From Bactericera cockerelli (Eukaryota; Arthropoda; Insecta; Hemiptera; Triozidae), in assembly GCA_024516035.1 (NCBI GenBank), contig CM044967.1, positions 2,264,383 through 2,328,382 on the forward strand: a DNA stretch of 64,000 nt, given 5' to 3'. The translations under genes and the position numbers were made by a program. Below are positions 43,736 through 52,858 of this stretch, piece after piece. The notes beneath the pieces were generated by a model, which did no database searches, was not told the DNA's origin, and saw only the letters and a list, made by a program, of their open reading frames with translations. Each line of letters starts with the position of its first letter. The first letter of the stretch is position 1.

Positions 43736-43824
43736 AATTGTTCTAGTGCTGGTCACTTTGAGGTATGAATGTCAGTAAATAATAGTTTGGAAGGAAACTG
43801 CACGGTTGGAAGGAACGATAAACC

Positions 43825-44000
43825 CCTAAACATAACATCAGGGATGATTTGTTCATCTCTGGCAACAAGATTTCAATCAGAGAATTTTCTTGACAATCCA
43901 AGAAAACAATGCCACCTAAATTGTAGGATTGGTAGGTATATATTTTCTCATGCAAAGTTACCGACCTCAGTAGCTCGAACGAGGGTTCGACACAACAAAA
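43825..44000. repeat. dispersed repeat with SINE-B head scrap
   Basis: CTGGCAACAAGATTTCAATC, ACAATGCCACCTAAATTGTA resemble 63,440-63,530. 43,960-43,995 is a 5' scrap of SINE-B (TACCGACCTCAGTAGCTCGA). Confidence 0.45.
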
Positions 44001-44037
44001 ACAAAACCGAATAATAGTAAAATTATTACTTTAAATA

Positions 44038-44198
44038 CAGACAAGCCTGAATATAAGAGAGCTCAAGGGACCGGAAATTTTTCTCTTTTAATCCTGGATT
44101 TTCTTATAAAGAGGTTATTTTTCCTTATGTACAATGGTAAATTTGACCTGGAATTCTTTCTTTTATATCCAGGGGTTTCTTATATTCAGATTTGACCG
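44038..44198. mobile_element. pogo-like MITE, 161 bp
   Basis: TIRs CAGACAAGCCTGAATATAAG and CTTATATTCAGATTTGACCG (imperfect) flanked by TA on both sides (44,036-44,037; 44,199-44,200). Confidence 0.75.
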
Positions 44199-44592
44199 TA
44201 TTTCGAATAATTATAAGTAAGCAGTTCAGAAAACATACCATAGAAATGAATCACTTTGTAATAATAGATCTAGTGAGTAGTGACTCGTTCTATTATTATC
44301 CAGACATTTATTGCCACAAGAACTTTAACAGAGGAAGTACATGCCAACACTGAGCGTGGCCAAACCATTTGCCTTGGCGTCCATAGGTTCTTTACTTTTC
44401 TAGTAGCCTGAAACAAATAAATAGAAACTCTCATACTGCCTTATCTACTAAAGGGTTTCATTATTTCAGCAGTTTTGTGATGATGCCATTCAAAGTCTCA
44501 AGAATATGAGAGTAAATTCAGGCATTGGGTTTTGATCTTTTTTAGTGTAACAAGGAAAAAAACAAAGACTATTTGGTCGCAGTAACTAAGAG

Positions 44593-44876
44593 ATTTGTTG
44601 TTGTTGTTGTTGTAGCCAGCTTGACTACAGCTGGAGGCTGGAGGCTGGAATGATGGTCTCCAGCCAACTTTATTTCAAAGTTGACTCGTCCTGAACCACT
44701 TATTTCAATGTGTGATCAACCATCGTGAGAACTTATTCATACGCCATTAAACCCTTAGGAAACAAGCTAGCCTGGCTTGATAGGGTTGGCAAGTTTGTTC
44801 TCCGTTTATAGTCCTCTAGCGAGACACTCGTCTTCTCGGTGATTAACGTCCCCCAGCCAGACCAAGAGCCTTCGTA
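44593..44876 (+). mobile_element. family I repeat, copy 3
   Basis: (TTG)n start, GTAGCCAGCTTGACTACAGC, TGGTCTCCAGCCAACTTTAT, GTGTGATCAACCATCGTGAG, GCCATTAAACCCTTAGGAAA and GATTAACGTCCCCCAGCCAG. Confidence 0.78.
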
Positions 44877-44992
44877 GCCGACACTCCTATATACCCATAC
44901 AATGCATCCAAGTACCTCCAATATGTACAGAACAAAAACCTGGATAAGTGAAAACCGTTGGTGTGAACCTCTAATATAAAAGAAAAACTGGA

Positions 44993-45068
44993 TAAAGTAG
45001 AAACCTGGATATAAGAGAAACAAATCTTGGTCCCTTGAATTCTCTTATATCCAGGTTCGGCTGTATTA
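44993..45068. mobile_element. short pogo-type MITE
   Basis: AGTAGAAACCTGGATATAAG AGA and TCTCTTATATCCAGGTTCGG are inverted around about 25 bp of centre; TA follows the right end. Confidence 0.65.
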
Positions 45069-45590
45069 CGTTCTATTTCATTATTATTATTATCTCAGGA
45101 CATCTATGATGAACTATTCCACTTGGATCGGACATTCACCTTTTGTTTTATTCCAAAGAGGAGTTCATTGAGATTTTATTCTTAAGTATTTGTTTTGACA
45201 GCTACACTCTACCTACAGCATACAAAGTATGGACATATTTGGTTGAAAATCATAGCCAATAAAGTCATTTGTATGCAGCTGACATTGACAATGGTTTGGC
45301 AGTGAAGAGTTGAATAACTTGACTTATTGTAAAGTACAGTTAGTTGGTTTGGGTGTTATGGGAAATGTTTATAATATTTCTTGAAGTTATGCAACAGGCA
45401 GTATGTAAAACAAATGAAGTGGTTCTACTCAGAAGTCCAATGTTGTATAAATTAAATTAATGCGATTGTATAAATAAACTGTTGTCATGAACAATATTAG
45501 AATCATAATAATTGCATTGCTCGTTCTTAGCATTGATTTGCGCTCTTACCATACTCGAGTCAATGACAAAATTCCATGCCACACATTGAT
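45069..45590. other. gene-free stretch
   Basis: No gene or recognised repeat; AT-rich, with TTTATAAACTG-type motifs only. Confidence 0.5.
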
Positions 45591-45599
45591 TTGGGATTA

Positions 45600-45690
45600 G
45601 AAAATATACAATACAATACAATACTCTATTTGTCCTGCAAAAATGAGACTAAAGAGTCCCTTTACTCTCACAGTCTAACTAGGTTTACAA
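45600..45690 (-). repeat. family F SINE tail
   Basis: (ATACA)n, CTCTATTTGTCCTGCAAAAA, TGAGACTAAAGAGTCCCTTT and ACTCTCACAGTC; also at 50,525-50,597. Confidence 0.6.
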
Positions 45691-45769
45691 ATAACAACTT
45701 CAATACAAACTACTGCACTTACAATAACACTGGACACGGAAGGAACCCAAAAAACTGCTTCTGGGTGTC

Positions 45770-45937
45770 CAAAGGGTCAACACCCAGTAGTTTTCCAAGG
45801 GTTTAATGGCTCATAAAGATGATTGATCCCATATAGAAATTTGTGGTTAAGGCGAGCCAACTTTTCAACTCAAGTTGGTTGAATATAGCTTCACTCAATC
45901 CAGCTGTAGCCAAGCTGGTTACAACCACCACCACCTC
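45770..45937 (-). mobile_element. family I repeat, copy 4 (partial)
   Basis: AGGGTTTAATGGCTCATAAA, ATTGATCCCATATAGAAATT and AGCTGTAGCCAAGCTGGTTA, ending in (CAA/CAC)n. Confidence 0.65.
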
Positions 45938-45950
45938 GACGTAACACTCA

Positions 45951-46165
45951 AGTGCACTGGTAGTCAAGTGGTTAACGCGCTAGTCTGGTAATCCAGGTAG
46001 CGTAGTGTTCCGTTGGTTCGAATTCCACCCAATTTTTCCTCATTAATTTGAGTTTGTGACCACATAATAATAAGACTCTGAGGGCTAGGTGGTAGAAAAT
46101 GCTTTGAGCATTAAACTCGCCTGGTGGTTACCTTCCAATAATAATAATAATAATACTAAAGAGTA
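45951..46165 (+). mobile_element. SINE-C, full-length
   Basis: GTGCACTGGTAGTCAAGTGG, TTAACGCGCTAGTCTGGTAA, TCCAGGTAGCGTAG, GTTGGTTCGAATTCCACCC, GAGGGCTAGGTGGTAGAAAA and CTCGCCTGGTGGTTACCTTC with (AAT)n. Confidence 0.87.
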
Positions 46166-46834
46166 TTATTATTATCTATTATTATGGACACGGAAACCAA
46201 AGAGCAGTGGATGGTATACATCACTATACAGGGATGAAGGGAGCTAATTCACTATGCACTGTGTAAGTGTGTAACAACTGTGAGGCACTCGCCCGTATAA
46301 GTATCTCAAACCAGCCATTAGTTAATAAATCATTAGTAAACCGGCCACTTGTAAAGTGGCTATTAGTAAAGTAGTGTTCAGAGAGATGCATCAAACTTCG
46401 TATTTTATAATAGCCACAATGATATATGTACTATTGAGAGAAAGTTATTGCAAAGTTCATACTTTTAATATTTCATTTCCTATCACCATTGGTACGATAT
46501 TTTTGCGGTTTCTACCAAGGTGAGAGAGAATTCTCTTGTGAACTTAAAATTAGAACTTCTCACTTTTCTGTTTTCACTGATTGTCCGGTTTGACTGGCAA
46601 GTCATGAGAGGCTATTCTGAGAAATTTAGACTTGAACTGAGTCTCAAAATCCCACTATGAAGGTAGATGAAATAGACAACTGAATCAACCAAGACTAAGG
46701 CATTTCTGTATTAGTATGATTGCATTTCTTTTACTTTCAATAAACTAGCTGAAACCCGGCACTTTGTCGCATCCTATTTGGATTTTTTTTAAACATTTTT
46801 TTTTTTTCTTAGTTTTTTTTTACCTAAGGACTAT

Positions 46835-47090
46835 AAACTATAAGGGAGGAGACCAGCAGTCTGTCTGGGGGACTGTAAACAGGGAGGAGACCAGAAACTG
46901 GCTGGGGGACTATAAACAGGGAGGAGACCAGCAGTCTGCTGGGGGACTATAAACAGGGAGGAGACCAGCATTGCTTGGTTCTGGTGGCCTTGTCATATTA
47001 GCTTCTGAAAGACAGTGGTAGAAGTGTAGTCATTCCCACTGTTGGCTACATCGTTCACGATGGACGCCCTCTGTGATGATGATACTTATG
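46835..47090 (+). mobile_element. family J repeat, copy 2, with 37-40-bp tandem units
   Basis: Four tandem units of GGGGACTATAAACAGGGAGG AGACCAGCAGTCTG, then CTTGGTTCTGGTGGCC and ATCGTTCACGATGG with GAT repeats. Compared with copy 1 it lacks many single bases. Confidence 0.72.
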
Positions 47091-47584
47091 CCTAATATGC
47101 GTTTAAATCCCAGACTAAGGAGACTGCCAATTGGAAGTCATTTGTTCACGTTTTGAGTTCTCGTTTATCATATGAATTAATGAATTTTATTATTGTATAA
47201 GATTATAATCAATACAACATAACAACTGTACAAACCGCTTCTCGTCATTGGAAAGGTCCAAATTCAAACAACTATCCATTACATAAATATGACGTTCAAT
47301 AGAGTACCGTTAATGCTTTATGTGTCTAAAGACTATGCGCGTATAACTCTTTAAGTCCATCTTAGTATTCTGACGCTTAGAGACCATGTTCCAAACGTTG
47401 TCAAGCTGATTTAATGTGGCTATACAAATTGTTTCAGAAAAGAGTTCCATGGTCATTTTGTTGATTACATCGAGTTCACTGAAGAGTGGCGAACTGTGAG
47501 AATGATGTGAATGCTTTATTTTGTCACACCACCGCATGTCGATGGTTAAGCTGTTAAGGCACAGTCGTGTTTTGGCATCAGAGT

Positions 47585-47860
47585 TATTTTATTATAACAA
47601 TTATTAATAATTAAAACAGGTCAGTGTTAATTACATTATTCAACATTTATTAAATAAACAGGTCAGTGTTTGGCATCGAGTTATTATCAAATTATTAGAT
47701 ATAAATGGATACATTAAATTATTTTACAATGAAAAAAAATGAACAATATCTAGTACAATTAAAAAGAATAGAGAAAAAAAAAAAAAATGAAACAAATTAT
47801 GTCTAAACTAAAGGGCGGTTATTACCTATGCAATCTTTCACCAACCTTGGTTTCCTATCT
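47585..47860 (-). repeat. LINE 3'-end copy, deletion-rich
   Basis: Minus-strand hairpin region reads AAGGTTGGTGAAAGATTGC, ATAGGTAATAACC...GCCCTTTAG. Every doubled or tripled base run is shorter than in other copies. Confidence 0.55.
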
Positions 47861-47874
47861 AGTATTTCAATATT

Positions 47875-48500
47875 AATATAAAAAGAGCTAATGAAAAACA
47901 CTGCCAATTATGGACTTATTCTGTGATTGTTTCACATTGTTAACAGTGCAATTTTGAGATTTTATACTAATTACTGTATCTCAACGACTGCACCGATTTC
48001 TTCAATTGTTTAATAGGTGAATTGTTTTCTACATTCTAGATCACAAAAATTTGTAATGGGCAGTCGGTCCTATTTTGACTTTTGTCAAATTTCGATTTCT
48101 TAAATAATCAGAGTCTATTAAATTAATTAAAATATAATAATGCCTATGTAACATTTGGCTCACACACAATTTCATTAAACGTGTACCGTTCAGAGATATA
48201 ACGTTTAAGTAAAAGTAGTGGCGGCATGGTCTTTCAAAGACGTAGTAGAATTCGATGATTAAATGGACCATTACGAATGTTCTAGATGTGGCAAAATTCA
48301 TCAAAATCGCGAGTAGTTCCGAGATTGCGCGTTACAAGGATCGTTTAATAGACGACAGTAAGACAGACGACCAGACAACACAAAACCAATTGCTCAGGAG
48401 GTTTGAAACGTCAGAAATTGGAAAATTGAAATCCGAGCAAAAATTTTTTTTTAAAAACGAACACATCGCCCGATTCTAATATAGTTTTCGGGAAGTTATA
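47875..48500. repeat. repeat N, deletion-rich copy
   Basis: Parallels 49,255-49,930 throughout: CACTGCCAATTATGGAC, GAGATTTTATACTAATTACT, CTAGATGTGGCAAAATTC, GCGCGTTACAAGGATCGTTT, AGACGACAGTAAGACAGACG. It is shorter because of dispersed 1-2-bp deletions. Confidence 0.75.
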
Positions 48501-48659
48501 AAAGAGTATGCGTATTATGGAACAGGATTAAAAACCAGCGACCCTTTAGATTTTTTTTCGCTGACGATTACAGTATTCTAATGAGATTTTCCGTCACGAG
48601 TCTGCCATGCCACAGTTCGTTACGCAAGAAGTATATACAGCTACAAAGGCGTTAGTTGC

Positions 48660-48775
48660 GTGATATCACAACTATTCAAACTCGCTTTACTAAATCTTCG
48701 CTGAAACCGGGACTTGAACCACGACCTCCAGGTTACTAAGTCCACGGCTTATCGATCCAGCTACTCAGGTCGGGG
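48660..48775 (-). mobile_element. SINE-B, deletion-bearing
   Basis: Minus strand CCGACCTGAGTAGCTGGATC, GATAAGCCGTGGACTTAG and GTCGTGGTTCAAGTCCCGG; lacks several single bases against other copies. Confidence 0.75.
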
Positions 48776-48779
48776 TGTT

Positions 48780-49170
48780 TCGAGTACCTAGTATGAAGTA
48801 CCTGAGTTTTTATGTACTGCACGTGCAACTGCGTAGATTAAACCATTATTAATTTCAATCAAACATAAAAATACCCTACCTATATCAGCGATTTTACAAA
48901 ACACATCCCACCGTCATCGTCAGTTTTAATGAATTAATCACCGTTATCGAGTTATTTTTGTTTTATTAGACTAGTGACTAGTGCACTCCTGTCTCTGGTA
49001 CAACCAGTATGATGACCTTGGTAGATGTCCTCTGGGTCTTCTGGCTTTATTTGCAATAAAAACTAGGTATTCCATTTTAATGTCACAAGAATGTAACCCC
49101 GGGTGAAATTCATGGGTTGATTTGAATAGACAGGTGTTCTCTCTGAATTTGAATTGTGATTTTTCCTACA
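48780..49170. other. gene-free stretch
   Basis: No gene or recognised repeat. Confidence 0.45.
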
Positions 49171-49177
49171 AAAAAGG

Positions 49178-50026
49178 GTGCCCTTATTATTATTATTATA
49201 GTATGCTTTATTAGGTACCCAAAAATATATACTAGTAAAATACACTGAAATATAAGAAAATCATAGATTGAGCAAAAAAAACACTGCCAATTATGGACAC
49301 ATACTTCCTCGTGATTGTTCACATTGTAAACACGTGCCAATTTTGAGATTTTATAGAAAATTACTTGTATCTCCAAAACGGCTCAACCGATTTTCTTCAA
49401 ATTTTTTTATATGGTAGAAATCGTTTTTTCTACAATCTAAATTCTACAAAAAATTTCTGTATCGGCAAGTCGTGGTCCTTATTTTTTGACTTTTTTGTCC
49501 AAAATTTCGGATTTTCTAAAATTCAGGGTCAAATTATAATTAATTTAAAAAATAATATAAATTATCTATGTCAAACCATTAATATGCATATTCTTACAAA
49601 AATTTCATCGAAAATCGGGTGTACCGTTCACGAGATATAAGCGTTTAAGTAAAAAGTTAGTGGTCAGGCGCATGGGTCTCTTTCACCCAGAACCGCTAAT
49701 ATGAATTCGATGAATTTAAAATGGGACCATCTACAGAATGTCTCCTAGATGTGTGCAAAATTTCATCAAAATCGGTCGAGTAGTTTCCGAGATTTGCGCG
49801 TTACAAGGAATCGTTTTAACAGACGACAGACAGACGACAAGACGGACACAAAACCAAATTTACTCAGTAGGTTATGAAACGTCCAGAAATATGAAAAAAA
49901 TTGAAATCGGAGAACAAACAATAGAAATATTCTCGGAAGTAAAAGAACAAACAAAAAGAAAAGAAGCTAAAGTCCTACCTAAAGGGCGGAGGTTATTGCC
50001 TGTGGCAATCTCTTCCACCCAACCCT
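49178..50026 (-). mobile_element. LINE-like 3' region: repeat N plus hairpin end
   Basis: Minus strand runs from GGGTTGGGTGGAAGAGATTG with stem-loop ATTGCCACAGGCAAT (49,975-50,026) through repeat N (49,255-49,930) to AATAAAGCATAC and (TAA)n. Repeat N has imperfect inverted ends (ACCGATTTTCTTCAAATTT against AAATTTCATCAAAATCGGT) and an AGACGACAGACAGACGACAA run. Frames across it are short and unsupported. Confidence 0.6.
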
Positions 50027-50105
50027 TTCCTTTCAACTTACCTGGATTTCGTCGGCGGTATAAAATCTCACAGCCGATTTTTAACATTAGCTACTTTCCG
50101 ACAGC

Positions 50106-50340
50106 TTTTTTTTTTTTTCTTTTAAAGATGAGTGTTTTACAGCCATTTCTATTTCGTAACGATGAAACAGGAGCTACTGTAGACGCTTGTGGTCTGTGTT
50201 GTAGCCTTTTTATTTCGTAGCCATGAAACAAGAGCTACTGTAGACACTTGTGGTCTGTGTTGTTAGCCTTTTCATTTCGTAGTCATGAAACAAGAGCTAC
50301 TGTAGACGCTTGTGGTCTGTGTTGTAGCCAGGATTTTGGT
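50106..50340 (-). mobile_element. SINE-K 3' part, triplicated
   Basis: Minus strand poly(A) at 50,106-50,118 (T on plus), then three ~62-bp tandem copies of the module ATTTCGTAG/CATGAAACA/GAGCTACTGTAGAC/TGTGGTCTGTGTTGTAG. The single-copy form is at 56,620-56,700. Confidence 0.8.
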
Positions 50341-50512
50341 CATTACTTGGATAGAATCTTCGTGAGGAAGCTACTCATTGCTGCTTTGATGTGAAACAGC
50401 GACCAGAAGTAACAGAATTATTGGCAAAGAAATAGTACAAGACATTGTATATTAAAATGGTTAAGTCCTATGATTCTGCGCTAACCACTAAAATTTTGAC
50501 ATATTAAACACA
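50341..50512 (+). repeat. SINE-D body fragment
   Basis: CGTGAGGAAGCTACTCATTG, GCTTTGATGTGAAACAGCG, GTCCTATGATTCTGCGCTAA and CACTAAAATTTTGACATA follow the order of SINE-D at 58,335-58,490. Confidence 0.6.
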
Positions 50513-50524
50513 TAGAAAAAACAC

Positions 50525-50600
50525 TATTATTATTACTCTGTTTATCCTGCAAGAATGAGACTAAAGAGTCCCTTTTCTCTCACAGTCTCGTATACTGGTC
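50525..50600 (-). repeat. family F SINE tail
   Basis: CTCTGTTTATCCTGCAAGAA, TGAGACTAAAGAGTCCCTTT and TCTCTCACAGTC. Confidence 0.6.
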
Positions 50601-50607
50601 TAAAATG

Positions 50608-50752
50608 ACCTCAGTAGCTTGATTGATAAGGCGGACGACTTGTAACCTGGAGGTCGATGGTTCAAGTCCGGGTTTCAGCGTAGATTTAGTAAAGCGAGTT
50701 CGAATAGTTGTGATAAGTGATATCAAGAAAGTTGTGAACACAAATATGATAA
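50608..50752 (+). mobile_element. SINE-B, full-length
   Basis: GACCTCAGTAGCTTGATTGA, TAAGGCGGACGACTTGTAAC, GTTCAAGTCCGGGTTTCAGC, AGTAAAGCGAGTTCGAATAG and GTGAACACAAATATGATAAC. Confidence 0.87.
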
Positions 50753-50927
50753 CTTAATAGTTTTACTCGTATATCTTATTTATACAGCTTAAATATGTAG
50801 TACAAATTCTTTTACACTAGTTTTTTGTCTCCTAAAACTGAAAGTTTTAGGAGACAAAAACTCCTAAAACTGAAAGTTAATGGTGGTGTAAAACATGCCT
50901 GCATTATTAGAGTATTTTAATAACTTG

Positions 50928-51075
50928 GGGTCCACTTATACCTCGTGAGGAAAAATGAGTAACGACCAGTGGCGGCATTATCAGAGTAAAAAGAAATGAA
51001 TGTAATAAAATTTGAAAAGTGACGGAGGCTCTTAGTAATGTTGCGCTACACACAAAAATTGTGAAGAGGCCTTGG
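50928..51075 (+). repeat. SINE-D body fragment
   Basis: GGGGTCCACTTATACCTCGT, GAGGAAAAATGAGTAAC, CAGTGGCGGCATTATCAG and GCTACACACAAAAATTGTGA. Confidence 0.65.
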
Positions 51076-51190
51076 AGCTTCACCACAAAAAAAAAACATA
51101 CCTACATTCTTATTATTATAGACTGGTTGGACTTCCACAAGAGAAGCACCAATTATCACACCGACCTCTATTTAGATCTATTGTGACCAG

Positions 51191-51405
51191 TTGATTCTAT
51201 TTGGTTTTAACGTCCTGATTTGAAGTAGTCAGGACGGGGGTTTTACCCTCCTTTAGCTGGGAATATACCAGCTACCCATAACAACCTCACTCAGCCTGGG
51301 TATGGCCGGAAATACCAGCCTCATGTGTATGGAGGACACAGAATTTTCTGCCCCAACCGGGAATCGAACTCGGGATCTCTGGACTACGGGCAATAGTCAC
51401 AACCA
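51191..51405 (-). mobile_element. SINE-A, 3'-truncated
   Basis: Minus strand: CTGGTTGTGACTATTGCCCG, GAGTTCGATTCCCGGTTGGG, GGCCATACCCAGGCTGAGTG, GGTAAAACCCCCGTCCTGAC and AACCAAATAGAATCAA. Confidence 0.85.
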
Positions 51406-51754
51406 GTACATACATACAATATTACAATATATTACTGACTTGGACAGAATAGAATAGAATATGTTTTTACTGTACATAATAATAATTCAAATACATAAAT
51501 ACTTAAACTACTACATTATACAAATCGATCAAAACAGAGGATAATGATTAGAAAAAAGCAATTTCTTCGATTTGTTTCCTGAAGCGTCGATGTGATGAAA
51601 TTACAGTGGACAGATAGATTTAATGCAATGAGGGCTTAACCTCCAACCACATAGCTCTCAGGACATAAGACATGTAGCTGTTACCACACGGGGGTGCGTT
51701 CAGACGTGATCGAAACACCGGTTCAGACGGGAGTATCCAACACAAACAACACAA

Positions 51755-51875
51755 AAATAGCTTGCAGTTTCCCAAGATTTTAATGGCTTATAAGGAAAAA
51801 GCCCAAGTTCTCACGATGGTTGATTGCTCATAGAAATATGTGGTTCAGAACGACCCAACTTGCATCATCTTCATT
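51755..51875 (-). mobile_element. family I repeat, copy 5 (partial)
   Basis: TAGCTTGCAGTTTCCCAAGA, TTTTAATGGCTTATAAGG, TTCTCACGATGGTTGATTGC and TAGAAATATGTGGTTCAGAA. Confidence 0.65.
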
Positions 51876-52069
51876 TTTGGGAGCACTTCAAAAAACTGGA
51901 GCCTTCAACGAAATGTTTTATGTTTGATAAATATATTGACCTGAATTTTGTTTAAAAAAATGCATCATTTCTGTCTTAAACAAATTTGATCCCAGGCTGC
52001 AAATTTGATCCCAGACTAATTACTGCAAATAAAAAAAGGTACTAACATATTTATGACCATATTATTATT

Positions 52070-52260
52070 GTAATTATTATTATCTTTATTAGAAGAACAT
52101 ATTATATTCAAAGAAATAATGGTAAAAATTAAAATACAAAATTGACAGTATAAATATAAACAGGAAAAAAATAAACAAAATATATACACATGTCTTAACT
52201 ATAGGCATTACATGGTCCTAACTATATACATAAAGTCTTAACTAAAGGGTTAGGACATGC
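52070..52260 (-). repeat. LINE 3'-end copy with GTCCTAACTA repeats
   Basis: (ATT)n, CTTTATTAGAAGAACATATT, AATACAAAATTGACAGTATA, then three to four GTCTTAACTA/GTCCTAACTA motifs; the hairpin itself is missing. Confidence 0.6.
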
Positions 52261-52357
52261 CTACGTTTCTATATATTTTTCTATTCTTAAACATTTTTAC
52301 TGTAGATATTGTTTCCATTTTTTTCATTGTTAAAATAATTATTTGTACTGTACATAT

Positions 52358-52557
52358 TAATATCGCCTTATTTATACTGCCCAATTAGGACTATTATGTC
52401 CCATTATTCCAGCAGTAAGCCCAAGACGCATTATTATGTGGTAAAAATCCCAAATGGTAGGATAACTTGTCATGTCCCGGCTGGGTTTCGAACCCACGAC
52501 CTCTGGAATCTCTGGATTCGTAGAGTGCCGCCTCTACCACTGAGCTACCGGGACATA
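52358..52557 (-). mobile_element. SINE-E with intact tRNA acceptor stem
   Basis: Minus strand ATGTCCCGGTAGCTCAGTGG, TAGAGGCGGCACTCTACGAA, GTCGTGGGTTCGAAACCCAG, CCGGGACATGACAAGTTATC and a tail ending TATAAATAAGGCGATATTAA. Confidence 0.87.
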
Positions 52558-52769
52558 TGTATGTCCAATCTAATAAAGTGTTGAATAATAATAATATCAC
52601 TGTCCTAACTATATACATAATATGTCCTAACATAGTTCACCTGAACGCACACCAAACCGATAACCATATTCACGTCCTCTTCGGGTGGAGAACAGGAAAC
52701 CTGTCCCGCACTGGAGGTGGGAGACGAAAGAAAGTAAAGGTGACTTGAGACCAAGAAGACCAGAGACCG

Positions 52770-52774
52770 TCAGT
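52770..52774 (+). promoter_or_regulatory. candidate initiator (TCAGT) of the second CPAP3 gene
   Basis: TCAGTC 34 bp before the ATG, matching the arrangement at the first CPAP3 gene. The ~100 bp upstream are less AT-rich than the surroundings and may be 5' UTR or proximal promoter. Inference only. Confidence 0.3.
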
Positions 52775-52803
52775 CCGTGATCAGATTACCCTCAGCGACA
52801 GTC

Positions 52804-52858
52804 ATGGCCACTCAAATTTACACAGTGCTCCTGTCTTGCCTGCTGCTCGCCTGCATAG
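52804..52858 (+). CDS. obst-A: CPAP3 (obst-A-like) exon 1, signal peptide
   Basis: ATG in the context GTCATGG, 18 codons plus one base, donor ATAG/GTAAGAAATT. The intron start GTAAGAAATT is identical to that of the first CPAP3 gene. Confidence 0.83.

Noticed and set aside
49365..50220. Short frames of 91 and 160 aa
   Set aside because: They lie across repeat N and the LINE 3' hairpin; the related copy at 47.9 kb does not preserve the frames.
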